64,000 nucleotides of DNA from an uncultured Candidatus Saccharibacteria bacterium (GTDB lineage Bacteria > Patescibacteriota > Saccharimonadia > Saccharimonadales > Saccharimonadaceae). Positions 54,936-64,000 of the stretch are shown here, piece after piece. The notes beneath the pieces are model-generated. The model searched no databases, had not been told where the DNA came from, and worked only from the letters and a program-made list of their open reading frames with translations. The stretch lies in assembly GCA_937898545.1 (NCBI GenBank), contig CALEJV010000005.1, positions 1-64,000 of the forward strand, in the 5' to 3' direction. The position numbers and the translations under genes were made by a program. Numbering within the stretch: position 1 is the first letter of the stretch; every line of letters begins with the position of its first letter.

Positions 54936-55553
54936 TTACCTATTTGACCCTTTCTTAATAAAATTCACTTTCTTAACCTTAGGGATATAACGACGAGACA
55001 ACACTGTAACCAGCCACAAACAGCCACTACATAAGACAAATCCAATTGTCGCAGGGGCAATCACCGCCAGACCAGCTTCACCAGAAAAAGTTATACTCCA
55101 TAGTAATTTACCGGCAGCCATGAACGCCATGACTGCCACACCCAGCCAGATATTTCGCCACCACAATGCCGCTGCTAAAGAAACAAAGGATAATGGTATA
55201 AGCAATGTGAGGAAAATCTTACCAAATGTCCATTCACTCTGCAGATACTGCTGCTCAACTTGCAAAAACTGTTGCACCTGTGAATTCGTTTCACTGGGCG
55301 GGGCAAACCACCCCATGCTGGTCAAGGTGAGTAATATCACCATCATTATCCCTGCCCAGCTCCGCCGATAGGCAAACCAGCAAAACGGTATCAAGAACAA
55401 TGGACGGATATACCAACTAAGCTGGTTGTGGTGCCGCTGCCACAGCCAATCCCAAAAACTCGGAACAGTAAATGCCACGGCGATGAATAGTATAATCAGG
55501 CCAGCAAATAAGATGGCGATGAATATGTCGTACTTTTTTATCGCAGCCATCAT
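54936..55553 (-). CDS. Hypothetical multi-helix membrane protein
   Basis: A 205-residue protein with about six hydrophobic segments (IFIAILFAGLIILFIAVAF; PLFLIPFCWFAYRR; WAGIMMVILLTLTSMGWF; FLTLLIPLSFVSLAAALWW). A basic C-terminus (KVKKVNFIKKGSNR). No family assigned. It begins 26 bp after the stop of the lepA N-terminal ORF and is the first gene of the inserted cassette. Confidence 0.6.
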   Translation of the reverse strand: MMAAIKKYDIFIAILFAGLIILFIAVAFTVPSFWDWLWQRHHNQLSWYIRPLFLIPFCWFAYRRSWAGIMMVILLTLTSMGWFAPPSETNSQVQQFLQVEQQYLQSEWTFGKIFLTLLIPLSFVSLAAALWWRNIWLGVAVMAFMAAGKLLWSITFSGEAGLAVIAPATIGFVLCSGCLWLVTVLSRRYIPKVKKVNFIKKGSNR

Positions 55554-55579
55554 ACAGTAAACTATAGCACATGTTATAA

Positions 55580-56551
55580 CTACTCAAAGTATTTCTTGAG
55601 TGTCACCGTATCGCCCACCCGCGCTTCACGCGTGGTTTTCAGGTTGGTGACGATGTAGCCGATTTCGCCGGTGCCAAGCAGTGGGTCGGGCTGCATAGTT
55701 GGGCTCAGGTGCCCTACTTCCAGAGCAAGGCCACGAGCTCCAGTAGCCATCATGGTGATGTCCGCACCTTTCGGTATCGTGCCATCTACCACTCGCACGT
55801 AGAGGATAACCCCCCGGTAGTCGTCATAGTAGCTATCAAAGATCAGGGCGCGCGTTGGTATGGCTGGCCTATCACCACCCTGCGCGGCCATACTCTCAGC
55901 CTGCACCGCTAGTGGTGACACTGGTGCCTGGATACGCTCGACGATAGCCCGCAGTACCTGCGGTACATTCTGCCCAGTCTTGGCTGAGATATGAATAATA
56001 TCGCTCTCATCACAGCCGAGTAGATTAATCACCTGCTTGGAGACGCGCGGTACATCAGCGGCTGGTAGGTCGACCTTATTGAGCACCGGGATGATGGTGA
56101 GGTCCTGCTCCATCGCGAGATACACATTGGCGAGCGTCTGCGCCTGAATCCCCTGGCTAGCATCCACCACCAGCACCGCACCTTCGCAGGCCTGCAAGCT
56201 ACGCGATACTTCGTAGCTAAAATCCACATGGCCGGGGGTGTCGATCAGGTTGAGGTCGTAGGTGCCAGGCTGGGGTGCGGTGTTATCGCTTTGGCTTCGT
56301 TTCGATGCTGGCCCGCTCGCTGTCTGCGCACTGGTAGGGTTTGCACCCTCCGCACCATACTCATACTTCATCCGCACCGGAGCGAGCTTGATGGTAATTC
56401 CCTTCTCGCGCTCCAGATCCATGCTATCGAGCAACTGCTGCTTCATATCCCGCTTAGTAACGGTGCCCGTCAGCTCCATCATGCGGTCGGCCAGGGTACT
56501 TTTGCCGTGGTCGATATGGGCGATGATGCAGAAATTACGGATATGTTCCAT
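55580..56551 (-). CDS. lepA: LepA (EF4) N-terminal half, GTPase and domain II
   Basis: A 323-residue protein with complete G motifs: G1 AHIDHGKS, G2/G3 with DREKGIT-like LEREKGIT and DTPGHVDF, G4 NKVDLP, G5 SAK. A low-complexity insert of about 25 residues ([18 protein letters not shown]) lies after the second motif. It ends ...[11 protein letters not shown] just where domain III should start. It follows murJ by 3 bp in the tilS-ftsH-murJ-lepA operon. LepA acts on stalled ribosomes; whether the separate halves assemble is unknown. Confidence 0.92.
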   Translation of the reverse strand: MEHIRNFCIIAHIDHGKSTLADRMMELTGTVTKRDMKQQLLDSMDLEREKGITIKLAPVRMKYEYGAEGANPTSAQTASGPASKRSQSDNTAPQPGTYDLNLIDTPGHVDFSYEVSRSLQACEGAVLVVDASQGIQAQTLANVYLAMEQDLTIIPVLNKVDLPAADVPRVSKQVINLLGCDESDIIHISAKTGQNVPQVLRAIVERIQAPVSPLAVQAESMAAQGGDRPAIPTRALIFDSYYDDYRGVILYVRVVDGTIPKGADITMMATGARGLALEVGHLSPTMQPDPLLGTGEIGYIVTNLKTTREARVGDTVTLKKYFE

Positions 56552-56554
56552 ATG

Positions 56555-58225
56555 CTAGCGTTTCCAGTTCCAGCCAAGGTTAATCCGTCCAAAGAAGATC
56601 TGCCGCAACCGATTAAGCACTGGCTCGGCCTCTTTAAGCCTCAGCCGCCGGCTAAACCATATATAAACCGCAAAGCTCACTACTGTGATCATAATAAATT
56701 TCGGGAAAGCGAGAAAGAAACTCTTATCGTTTGTGCCAAAGGGGATCATTACCACGCTCAGGTAAGCAGCCAAACCAGTTGGCACCGCAGCGATAACCAT
56801 CTTGTAGATACTATTAACGAAGCTGCGGTCAAACAGCCTCGGCATACGCCGCCCCATGAAGAAGAAGAGGACAATCACCTCCACCACGGCGGTGATAGAC
56901 TGCGCCCAAGCTAGGCCATAGCCTGGGTTTTGGTTCTTCGACCAGAGATTTACCAAGATAATCGCCAAGATGATATTAAACCCAATCGCAAAGAATGAGA
57001 TATAAAGCGGCGTCTTGGTATCTTGCTGTGCGTAGAAGCTACGTGCCGCAATATGATAAATCGTGCGGAAAAATATCGTCAAAACTAGTACCCCAAGAAA
57101 ACCGGATATTACTGGGTCGCCCCCGTTATGGATAAAGCTCACCACATAGCCCCGTGCAAAGTAAGTAATGACTGCCACTGGCAATGCCAACCAAATAATC
57201 ACCCGGATCATCACCTGCAACTCTTTGCGGAAAAGATCCTCGCGCCCCGCCCCCAGGTGCTCTGTCATCTGTGGGAAGGCTGCGTTACTAATCGCCACAC
57301 CAATCAAGTTCACAGGCATCAATGACAATGCCGACGCCTGTTGGTAAGCCCGCACCGTCCCATCAGCCATGCGTGAGGCAAGGTTTGTCTCCACAAGACC
57401 ATTGAGATAATCGATCCCTTGGTCGAGTGAGCGCGTCCGCAGCAGACGCAGCACTTGGCGAAAGCTCTTGTTCTTGCGCTTAATCATAAAGCGATAGTCG
57501 AAGCCTAGCCCCAGCAAGCCGACCGAGCTAACGATCAGCTGCAGCACCGAGCCCAGCACCACACCCAGTGCTACACCCATAATGCCGCCATCAAACACCT
57601 GCCAGCCAAAAATATTAATGCCGTTCGTAAAGAAGGTTGCACCGATGATAATACCGATGTTGTAGATCGTTGGTGCCAACGCATAGAAGGTAAAGCGCCC
57701 AATCGCCTGCTGCATACTAGCAATGACGGTAGAGATAGAGAAGAGGAATGGGTTGACCGCAATCACGCGCATCATACTCACTGCTAGGCTCCGCCCTGAC
57801 TCACTGAGCCCCGGCCCTACCACGACATTCACAAGCGGCTCAGCAAAGATCATAATCAAAATACTCGCCGCTAAGGTCGTGAGCGCTAAGAAATTGATCA
57901 AGCTCGAGCTCAAATCCCACGCCGACTGCTTGTTACCTGACGCCAAGCGCTGGTTAAACACTGGTATAAAGGATACGCTCAGCGCCCCAGACACCAGCAC
58001 AAAGAACATGAAGTCGGGGATAGTAAAGGCTACGGTATAGGCATCAGCACCCACTTTGTAGGTGTCGTAGTACATACCATTAATAAGCCGCTCACGATAC
58101 ATCCCCAAGACGCTTGACAGCAGTGTTGAGCCCGCGAGTAGGGCAGCAGCATTCTTGATATTTAGTTTGCTATTTGCTTTGGCGACGACTGAGCGGACAC
58201 GCCGACGATTTGCTCCATGTGCCAC
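56555..58225 (-). CDS. murJ: MurJ, lipid II flippase
   Basis: A 556-residue MOP-family membrane protein with about 14 helices. The start is GTG at 58225 with GGGAGG 6 nt upstream; an ATG frame to 58276 overlaps ftsH and is less likely. Key motifs are LLSSVLGMYRERLINGMYYDTYKVGADAYTVAF split by the first helix pair, and SVSFIPVFNQ with essential-type Arg and Asp residues. The C-terminal basic tail is soluble. It flips lipid II outward, completing the wall pathway with MurA, MurB, MurT and GatD. Confidence 0.93.
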   Translation of the reverse strand: MAHGANRRRVRSVVAKANSKLNIKNAAALLAGSTLLSSVLGMYRERLINGMYYDTYKVGADAYTVAFTIPDFMFFVLVSGALSVSFIPVFNQRLASGNKQSAWDLSSSLINFLALTTLAASILIMIFAEPLVNVVVGPGLSESGRSLAVSMMRVIAVNPFLFSISTVIASMQQAIGRFTFYALAPTIYNIGIIIGATFFTNGINIFGWQVFDGGIMGVALGVVLGSVLQLIVSSVGLLGLGFDYRFMIKRKNKSFRQVLRLLRTRSLDQGIDYLNGLVETNLASRMADGTVRAYQQASALSLMPVNLIGVAISNAAFPQMTEHLGAGREDLFRKELQVMIRVIIWLALPVAVITYFARGYVVSFIHNGGDPVISGFLGVLVLTIFFRTIYHIAARSFYAQQDTKTPLYISFFAIGFNIILAIILVNLWSKNQNPGYGLAWAQSITAVVEVIVLFFFMGRRMPRLFDRSFVNSIYKMVIAAVPTGLAAYLSVVMIPFGTNDKSFFLAFPKFIMITVVSFAVYIWFSRRLRLKEAEPVLNRLRQIFFGRINLGWNWKR

Positions 58226-58241
58226 TGGTACCTCCCTGCTC

Positions 58242-60086
58242 CTAGTGGAGCTTGGCCTCCGTTGGCAAAGTGGCATCTGCCATCGCAGCCTTAGCTTCGT
58301 CTTCTTCTAGTGTTTCGTGAACAAGCAGCTCATCTTTGAGTTTCTCAAGCGCTGGACGGTTGTGCGAGAGGACAATCTCAGCACGGCGAGAAGCCTCTTT
58401 GATAAGCGCCTCTACCTCGTGGTCAATCGCCTCAGCAGTCGCATCACTATATGGCCGCTCGTGAGTGATCTTGTCGAACACCATACCACCGTTATCTTCA
58501 TGGAAGACCTGGTCGCGGAGCTTTGCGCCCATACCTTGCTCGATCACCATATCACGGGCAATCTCCGTCGCTTTGCGCAGGTCACTGCCTGCCCCAGTTG
58601 TAATGCCGTCATCGCCATAAATCAGCTTCTCGGCAATCCGCCCACCCATCGCTCGGGCCAGAATATCCTTAAATTCGTATACATTGGTGTAGCTTTTGTC
58701 TTCTGGGGGTAAGAACCATGTCACACCGCCCGTACCACCACGCGGGATGATGGTCACTTTATGCACTGGGTCGCTATCGGGTAAGACGTGCCCCACAATA
58801 GCATGACCCGCCTCGTGATACGCCGTGAGTTCTTTCTCATGGTCGGTCATTACCTTAGCTTTGCGCTCGGGGCCAATCGCCACCTTCTCAAAGGCCTCGG
58901 TCAGGTCTTGGTTGGTGATCGTCTTCTTACCGCGGCGCGCTGCAATAATCGCTGCTTCGTTGGCCATGTTCGCGAGGTCGGCACCACTGCTACCGGCTGT
59001 CTTGGCAGCAAGCTTGTCGAGGTCGACCGACGCATCGGTTGGTTTGTTCTTGAAGTGCACCTTGAGGATTGCCTCACGGTCTTTGCGCTCGGGTAGGCTA
59101 ATCGTCGTATGGCGGTCAAAACGGCCTGGGCGCAACAGTGCTGGGTCGAGCACATCAGCTCGGTTGGTTGCTGCTAGGATAATCACGTTTGTATCAGCCT
59201 CAAAGCCGTCCATCTCTACCAAAATCTGGTTCAGTGTCTGCTCGCGCTCGTCGTGGCCACCGCCCATGCCAGAGCCACGTTTACGTCCCACGGCGTCAAT
59301 CTCATCAATGAAGATAATGGCTGGCGCATTCTTCTTAGCCTTAGCAAAGAGGTCGCGTACCCGGCTTGCCCCCACACCAACAAACATCTCCACAAACTCT
59401 GAGCCACTAATGGAAAAGAACGGTACGTTAGCCTCGCCTGCAACCGCTCGCGCCAACATCGTTTTACCGGTACCAGGGTTACCAACAAGGAGAATCCCTT
59501 TGGGAATCTTAGCGCCGAGGCTCTGATATTTCTTGGGGTGTTTGAGGAAGTCCACCACCTCTTGCAAATCTTGCTTGGCGTTTTCGTTGCCAGCAATGTC
59601 ATCAAATACTACCCGCTCTTTATCAAGGCCATACAGCTTGGCCTTACTCTTGCCAAAGCCCATCGCTTGGCTATTCTGCCCCTGGGCTTGGCGCATCATA
59701 AACATAAAGAGAACACCAAACAATACGACCGACAGGACAATTGGTGCGAGATTCCAAAACAACAGGCCCGTCTGTGACTCATTTTGCACCTTCACCTCTG
59801 TTTTGTCGTGCTTGAGCCCTTGGGTATAGATAGTGCCGTTTTCTTTGAGGCTGCGCTCGGTCGGCTTGGACTGGCCTTTGGGTGTAACAGTCAGCTCATT
59901 GCCTTGGATTTCAATCTTGGCAATTTTGCCATTATTTGCCCGGTTCACTACATCCGAGAGCGGCACCTCCTTAAGGTTGGCCTGCGGCGAATTAATCGCC
60001 CAAAATGCCAGCACACCCAGCACTACAATCGCCCAAAACAGCCCTAGACGCAGGGCATTGGTCGCTTTCGACGGTTTTTTATTCAT
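58242..60086 (-). CDS. ftsH: FtsH, membrane AAA+ metalloprotease
   Basis: A 614-residue protease from the ATG at 60086 (AAAGGAG 11 nt upstream). Two membrane helices ([21 protein letters not shown] and [21 protein letters not shown]) flank the external domain. Walker [10 protein letters not shown], Walker [34 protein letters not shown] and the zinc site HEAGH with a later Asp are all intact. It degrades membrane and regulatory proteins. Second gene of the tilS operon. Confidence 0.97.
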   Translation of the reverse strand: MNKKPSKATNALRLGLFWAIVVLGVLAFWAINSPQANLKEVPLSDVVNRANNGKIAKIEIQGNELTVTPKGQSKPTERSLKENGTIYTQGLKHDKTEVKVQNESQTGLLFWNLAPIVLSVVLFGVLFMFMMRQAQGQNSQAMGFGKSKAKLYGLDKERVVFDDIAGNENAKQDLQEVVDFLKHPKKYQSLGAKIPKGILLVGNPGTGKTMLARAVAGEANVPFFSISGSEFVEMFVGVGASRVRDLFAKAKKNAPAIIFIDEIDAVGRKRGSGMGGGHDEREQTLNQILVEMDGFEADTNVIILAATNRADVLDPALLRPGRFDRHTTISLPERKDREAILKVHFKNKPTDASVDLDKLAAKTAGSSGADLANMANEAAIIAARRGKKTITNQDLTEAFEKVAIGPERKAKVMTDHEKELTAYHEAGHAIVGHVLPDSDPVHKVTIIPRGGTGGVTWFLPPEDKSYTNVYEFKDILARAMGGRIAEKLIYGDDGITTGAGSDLRKATEIARDMVIEQGMGAKLRDQVFHEDNGGMVFDKITHERPYSDATAEAIDHEVEALIKEASRRAEIVLSHNRPALEKLKDELLVHETLEEDEAKAAMADATLPTEAKLH

Positions 60087-60136
60087 CAGGGAACTCACTC
60101 CTTTCGTTCGCTTGCATTCTCACACAGTAATCTGAT

Positions 60137-60985
60137 CTATTGTACCACTTCTACAGTGAATTGCCGAGGGCCAAACTGCAAATACACGCCATCGCCCACC
60201 ACATGGCGGCTGCCTGGACGAGCAGTCTTGATGGCTAGCACTGCACGCTCGAGCCGCGGACGGGTTGGGCGCGGCGCACCTGCCCACATAATCATCGCAC
60301 CCAATAGTTCCTGGGCGCTTGCTTCGTCGATCATAATCAATCCATGGCGCTCGGCCGCAAACTGCGGCAAGAGGTGTTGCACTTCATCATTAATCGTATG
60401 GCGCAGCGCAAGTTGCCGATCCCGCAGCGAGGTAATCTGCGCCGCCTGCTCTGCCGTGAGGAGCCGCTGAATGCAGCGCCGCAGCCGATTGCGCGTGTAG
60501 CGATCACTCGCATTCGTCTCATCTTCTACCCACTCCAGGCGATGAGTCAATGCATAGGCGCGGATATCTGCCTTGCGCCAACCCAGTAGTGGCCGCTCCA
60601 CCCCGGGGCGATTCAGCACGGCTAGCCCACGCCAGCCCGTCCCACGCACCAAGTTAAGCGCCACTGTTTCTACTAAATCGTCCAAGTGATGTGCTGTTAC
60701 CACTGGTGCTTGGTACTGCGCTGCTGTATCGAGCAAAAAATCATACCGAGCCTCTCGCGCTGTCGCTTCGCTCGCATTCGGCCCAAGCTTAAGCTGGGTA
60801 GACACAAAAGGTAGTCCATAGCGCGCCGCCAGTGCTGCCACAAAGCGCGCATCCGCTGCCGACGCTTCACCCCGGATCCCATGATCGACATGCGTCACAA
60901 TCAACGGCTCCGTTGCCTGCGCCGCCATCACATCCAAGAGCACTACACTATCCACACCACCAGACACTGCAACAAGATATGCCAT
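60137..60985 (-). CDS. tilS: TilS, tRNA-Ile lysidine synthetase (short form)
   Basis: A 282-residue PP-loop ATPase from the ATG at 60985, with TTTACT-17-TATACT-6 upstream (leaderless). The SGGVDS P-loop, VTHVDHGIRGEASAADARFV and TAHHLDDLVETVALNLVRGTG are typical. The C-terminal domains of E. coli TilS are reduced. It modifies C34 of tRNA-Ile(CAT); the tRNA at 63069 could be its substrate. First gene of the tilS-ftsH-murJ-lepA unit. Confidence 0.92.
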   Translation of the reverse strand: MAYLVAVSGGVDSVVLLDVMAAQATEPLIVTHVDHGIRGEASAADARFVAALAARYGLPFVSTQLKLGPNASEATAREARYDFLLDTAAQYQAPVVTAHHLDDLVETVALNLVRGTGWRGLAVLNRPGVERPLLGWRKADIRAYALTHRLEWVEDETNASDRYTRNRLRRCIQRLLTAEQAAQITSLRDRQLALRHTINDEVQHLLPQFAAERHGLIMIDEASAQELLGAMIMWAGAPRPTRPRLERAVLAIKTARPGSRHVVGDGVYLQFGPRQFTVEVVQ

Positions 60986-61009
60986 GGCAATAGTATATTC
61001 ATTTTGCAA

Positions 61010-61548
61010 AGAGGAGTAAATACTAGTTTTATTATGTGTAATATGCTAGGCATAAGACACAAAACAAGCCGCCCGGGAGGAGGAACGGCGGCTTGCATAA
61101 TAGAGGAGGAGGTAGCGTGTGCTACTACGGGTAGTATGCCCCGCCTTGCTTAAATAGAGCTGAAAGTGGATACTCTTTGCTATTTTAGCAACACGCCGAT
61201 GTAAGCCAGCGTGGCAGAGTCTTCACCAGTGAGCTTCTTGTAAGCTCTAGAGTCTCGCAAACTTCTTCGTAATATACTGCAAAGCAATAGGCCACGCTTT
61301 ATACAATTTGTACCATAATCTTCTCTGTTTTTATGAAAAATACGGTAGTATATTCAATTTTTCCTTTTTCTCCTAATCACCCAGGCTTTAGCAATTTCCA
61401 CTCTTTTCCTCTATACCGCTCTACTCTCAGAAGTAGCAGAAAATGAAAAAACTAATCCGATGGTGTCGAGCTAAAAGCTCAAACTCCTAGATTATTAAGC
61501 AGCCAAAACTAAGAAGGTGAAGATGCCTCAGCTACAAAACAGATCTCT
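61010..61548. other. Intergenic region, no gene recognised
   Basis: 540 bp. Apart from the hairpin at 61065-61095 I see only short frames without ribosome sites. A minus-strand frame at about 61180-61350 encodes plausible sequence (SRAYKKLTGEDSATLAYIG) but has no standard start codon. Confidence 0.4.
61061..61095 (-). terminator. Strong minus-strand terminator
   Basis: Arms CAAGCCGCC (61065-61073) and GGCGGCTTG (61087-61095); on the minus strand it runs into TTTTGTG. It could end the oxidoreductase transcript or an unseen RNA from this region. Confidence 0.6.
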
Positions 61549-62937
61549 CTACTTACGCGACAGCTTACTTGCCGCCGTTCGCACTGCTTCGCTCCACGTT
61601 AAGAAAACGTGCGGGAGCTCGGCCAGCTGCTCAGCAGTGAGATCGTGCTTGATGGCAAGAGTGACCTCTTGAATGAGCTCACTAGCACGCGGAGCGACGA
61701 TCGTCCCGCCAAGCAATACCCCTTGTTTGTCGCTAATTAACTTGACGAACCCCTCACGGAAGTCACTTGTATTGCTGCGAGCAATCATCCCGAGCGGCAC
61801 CAACACCTTATTAATCTTGAGATCGCGCTTGATACAGTCATCTTCATTAAAGCCCACACTAGCCACCTCTGGGTAGATGAAGGTAGCGCGCGGCACTAAC
61901 TCGTAGTCGAGCGTCATTTGCGATTTGGGGTGGAGGATGTTGTGCGCTGTTAGCCGGCCCTCGCTCAAGACGGTGTGGGTTGGTACATCATTGCCTAGCA
62001 CATGGCCCGCCGCATAGATATGCCGCACATTGGTCTGGAAGAATTGGTTCACTTCAATACCATCATCGGGCGAATACGTTACCTCGGCATTATCTAGCCC
62101 AATATCAATGGTCGGCTCTGGCTTGGTCGCCACCAAGACACGCTCTACCTCCATCGTCCGCTCAATACCACCACGGATATATTGGACGATCACATTACCA
62201 CTTGGGCTACGCATGAGGGAGCGAATCGTCGTTTGCGTTAGGACTGACAGTGGTTGGTCGCGCTGCAGGAGGCTGCTCACCGCCTCACTTACCTCTTCGT
62301 CCTCAGTCGGCAAAATGCGTGATGACTGCTCTGCCACCGATACCGTGCTACCAAAGGTCGCAAAGAAATGCGCTAGCTCAATCGCCACCGTCGTCGCACC
62401 AATGATCAACAGGCTGCGAGGCGGGCGGCTCAGCTTGAGGGCAGTGCGTGGTGTGAGCCAATCGATCGTCTCAATGCCTGCAATCGCTGGCTGGGTCACA
62501 TGCGCCCCTGTTGCGATCAAAATATGCCCTGCTGTTACTTCATGGTCACCAATTGTTACAGTGTGCTGGTCACGTAAGACACCTTTGCCGTAAAATGTAT
62601 CAATCCCTTGTTGGTTATAATAGTGCTCGTTATCGCCCGCACCAGTCCGCTCTACCACTGTATTTTTCCAGTGCTGGATAGCAGGGTAGTCAAAATCCAC
62701 TCGCGATGTATCGAGCCCAAACTGGTGGCCCTGTTGGATGCGGTTATAGAGCTGTGCCACACCCAGCAGCGTCTTGACAGGGATATCACCCCAATTAGGC
62801 GCACCGCCACCAAAGGTATCTGCCTCAATCAACCCCACCTTCTTATCTGCCCGGGCCGCCACCAAAGCTGCAGTACTGCCAGCTGCACCACTACCCAGCA
62901 CCAACAAATCATAATCGTAGCGTGGTCGTCGTATCAT
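61549..62937 (-). CDS. Flavoprotein oxidoreductase lacking the redox disulfide
   Basis: A 462-residue protein of the pyridine nucleotide-disulfide reductase fold. FAD motif VLGSGAAGSTAALVAA and the second ATG-type motif (LIATGAHV) are present. NAD motif LIIGATTVAIELAHFF, C-terminal dimer domain with LPHVFLTWSEAVR. In the place of the CxxxxC disulfide (GGTCLNVGCIPSK) it reads GGGAPNWGDIPVK, without Cys. The GGG..xWG.IP pattern resembles soluble transhydrogenase (SthA). It probably shuttles hydride between NAD(P)H and another acceptor. AAGGAG precedes the ATG at 62937. Confidence 0.82.
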   Translation of the reverse strand: MIRRPRYDYDLLVLGSGAAGSTAALVAARADKKVGLIEADTFGGGAPNWGDIPVKTLLGVAQLYNRIQQGHQFGLDTSRVDFDYPAIQHWKNTVVERTGAGDNEHYYNQQGIDTFYGKGVLRDQHTVTIGDHEVTAGHILIATGAHVTQPAIAGIETIDWLTPRTALKLSRPPRSLLIIGATTVAIELAHFFATFGSTVSVAEQSSRILPTEDEEVSEAVSSLLQRDQPLSVLTQTTIRSLMRSPSGNVIVQYIRGGIERTMEVERVLVATKPEPTIDIGLDNAEVTYSPDDGIEVNQFFQTNVRHIYAAGHVLGNDVPTHTVLSEGRLTAHNILHPKSQMTLDYELVPRATFIYPEVASVGFNEDDCIKRDLKINKVLVPLGMIARSNTSDFREGFVKLISDKQGVLLGGTIVAPRASELIQEVTLAIKHDLTAEQLAELPHVFLTWSEAVRTAASKLSRK

Positions 62938-63068
62938 GTGGTGGTTCTCCTTAACTCCTGATTGGGCGTTTTCTCTATTATACCACTGGCCTGGGCAAAA
63001 AAGAACGCCAAAACACTCGTCTGAGCCCTAGCCTTCTTGCCAATTCTCTGCTATAATGCGTCATGTTT

Positions 63069-63145
63069 GGCACCGTAGCTCAGCCGGTTAGAGCGCAGGA
63101 CTCATAAGCCTGAGGTCACTGGTTCGATCCCAGTCGGTGCTACCA
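63069..63145 (+). tRNA. tRNA-Met or tRNA-Ile2 (CAT)
   Basis: Acceptor GGCACCG/CGGTGCT with a G1-U72 wobble, A73, encoded CCA. Anticodon stem CAGGA/GCCTG with loop CTCATAA, T arm CTGG...CCAG. It is not an initiator (G1, no CxA pair). Whether it is elongator Met or the lysidine-modified Ile tRNA cannot be decided by eye; tilS is 2 kb away. TATAAT at 63052-63057 lies 12 nt upstream. Confidence 0.9.
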
Positions 63146-63246
63146 GATATGATAGGCGGCGTACAATAAGTGCGCCGTTTTGTTTTTTATCCAAGGCTAT
63201 AGCCTATATCGGATGTGCGAGGATGAATAGTAATAGGGATATATTC

Positions 63247-63280
63247 AAAGCACCTCAGACGCATCACCCGAGGTGCTTTC
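63247..63280 (-). terminator. Terminator after the small ORF
   Basis: AAGCACCTC and GAGGTGCTT arms around about 12 bases, downstream of the 38-residue ORF on the minus strand, followed by TGAATAT. Confidence 0.6.
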
Positions 63281-63286
63281 GATCGT

Positions 63287-63403
63287 TTAGAGTTCTACCT
63301 CTGCTAGTTTGCTGTGGCGCGCGGCAATGAATGCCCGCAGCTCTGCCATACTACGCGACCGATTCCAGGTGGCGAGTATGGTTTCTTTCGTCTTTTTTCG
63401 CAT
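63287..63403 (-). CDS. Small basic ORF, 38 residues
   Basis: MRKKTKETILATWNRSRSM...LAEVEL, with GAGGG 6 nt before the ATG at 63403 and a terminator straight after its stop. It is Arg/Lys-rich, predicted helical, with no known family. The ribosome site plus terminator support a real small gene. Confidence 0.45.
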   Translation of the reverse strand: MRKKTKETILATWNRSRSMAELRAFIAARHSKLAEVEL

Positions 63404-63811
63404 ATCTACCCTCTTTTTTGTGTTGTCATTATCGACCTACCTCGATCCTAGCATATATACGAACAAAATGCAAACAAATTGTTTCTTAATTTACTTTTTA
63501 CCTTATTTATCCCCGTTATTTGCTATTTATTCTAAGAAACTTTGTGTATCGTACTCTGTGCGCCACCTCTGAAGGTCTGTCATTACTTACATTACACTCT
63601 CTTTGTCTTTCGGTCTCCACGGTAGAGACAATAGCCGCTGACTGTATTGAAGGTGTGAGCAGTACCTACCAGCTCATGCGCCAGTAAAAAATCTCCACTC
63701 ATTTGAACGAAAACTACACTCTACTAGACGCCAGTGGTAAAGGCACCCCAAGAATAGTTTTGAGGTTAATACTAACCTCATTCCATCTCTACCCTCCTAA
63801 GATAATCCAAA
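63404..63811. other. AT-rich stretch without recognised genes
   Basis: About 410 bp. A TATATA-rich segment near 63455 on the minus strand may promote the small ORF. I see no credible CDS or RNA gene. Confidence 0.35.
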
Positions 63812-63838
63812 GCAAAAACCCTACCGTGTGGTAGGGTT
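63812..63838 (-). terminator. Terminator of the initiator tRNA
   Basis: AACCCTACC-GTGT-GGTAGGGTT; on the minus strand it runs into TTTTTGC, eight bases past the tRNA. Confidence 0.85.
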
Positions 63839-63844
63839 CTTACC

Positions 63845-63923
<79 letters not shown>

Positions 63924-64000
63924 TTACGGTTCTTATTCTACCAGTGATGAATGCCGATTGTCAAGGATTTAACACCTGAATGTCAATATTTCCGCTCTCC

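Noticed and set aside
61180..61350. Minus-strand frame with protein-like C-terminus.
   Set aside because: No ATG, GTG or TTG start with a ribosome site before the protein-like part.

Overview
The window looks like chromosome from a small-genome, Gram-positive-type episymbiont, most likely a Candidatus Saccharibacteria (TM7) bacterium. The reasons are cell-wall genes with MurT/GatD lipid II amidation, several class III prepilins, one-carbon genes without visible biosynthetic operons, very short gene spacing, frequent leaderless promoters, UGA used as a normal stop, and a host-like actinobacterial IS remnant at one end. This assignment is inference; no rRNA gene is present. The first 47 bases are Illumina Nextera adapter including an i7 index, so position 1 is a contig end.

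Layout. 48-1435: GC-rich, frameshifted IS1634-type transposase. 1530-5410: small unknown gene and a gajA-gajB (OLD nuclease plus UvrD-like helicase) Gabija-type defence pair. 5651-7820: GC-rich island with a membrane protein, an XRE regulator and a double-HTH protein. 7996-16823: TM2 protein, tRNA-Lys, folD, murB, a three-gene minor-pilin operon and major pilin, glyA, and a murA fused to an XRE DNA-binding domain. A matching palindromic operator lies inside the leaderless promoters of both murA and murB. 17342-24664: tRNAs, MFS transporter, queuosine-precursor transporter with tgt, a sugar-phosphate transferase, and an HD hydrolase/histidine phosphatase cassette bracketed by perfect 42-bp inverted repeats. 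24885-36035: membrane-anchored Clp-like ATPase, murT-gatD, OpgC-like and GT-C membrane enzymes, prepilin, P-loop kinase-like protein, exported protein. 36139-38765: SpeD-like / DUF4178 / membrane spermidine-synthase-like cluster. 38978-46928: interrupted gene, FKBP isomerase, dnaK, a surface GH16 glucanase with Asp-box repeats and an LADTG anchor, grpE and hrcA, with CIRCE operators. 47143-50962: paired cysteine-motif paralogues, LssY_C membrane protein, guanylate kinase. 51038-60985: tilS-ftsH-murJ-lepA operon in which lepA is split into two ORFs by about 3.6 kb carrying NUDIX, GrpB and S51 peptidase-like genes. 61549-63923: a disulfide-less flavoprotein and two Met-type tRNAs.

How it fits together. 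Peptidoglycan precursor synthesis (MurA, MurB), lipid II amidation (MurT/GatD) and flipping (MurJ) are all present, and MurA may control its own and murB's transcription. The HrcA/CIRCE circuit controls the chaperones. Pili, the LADTG glucanase and the sugar transferases suggest an envelope built for contact with a host cell. First genes of transcription units often have a -10 box 6 to 7 nt before the start codon, while internal genes carry Shine-Dalgarno sequences.
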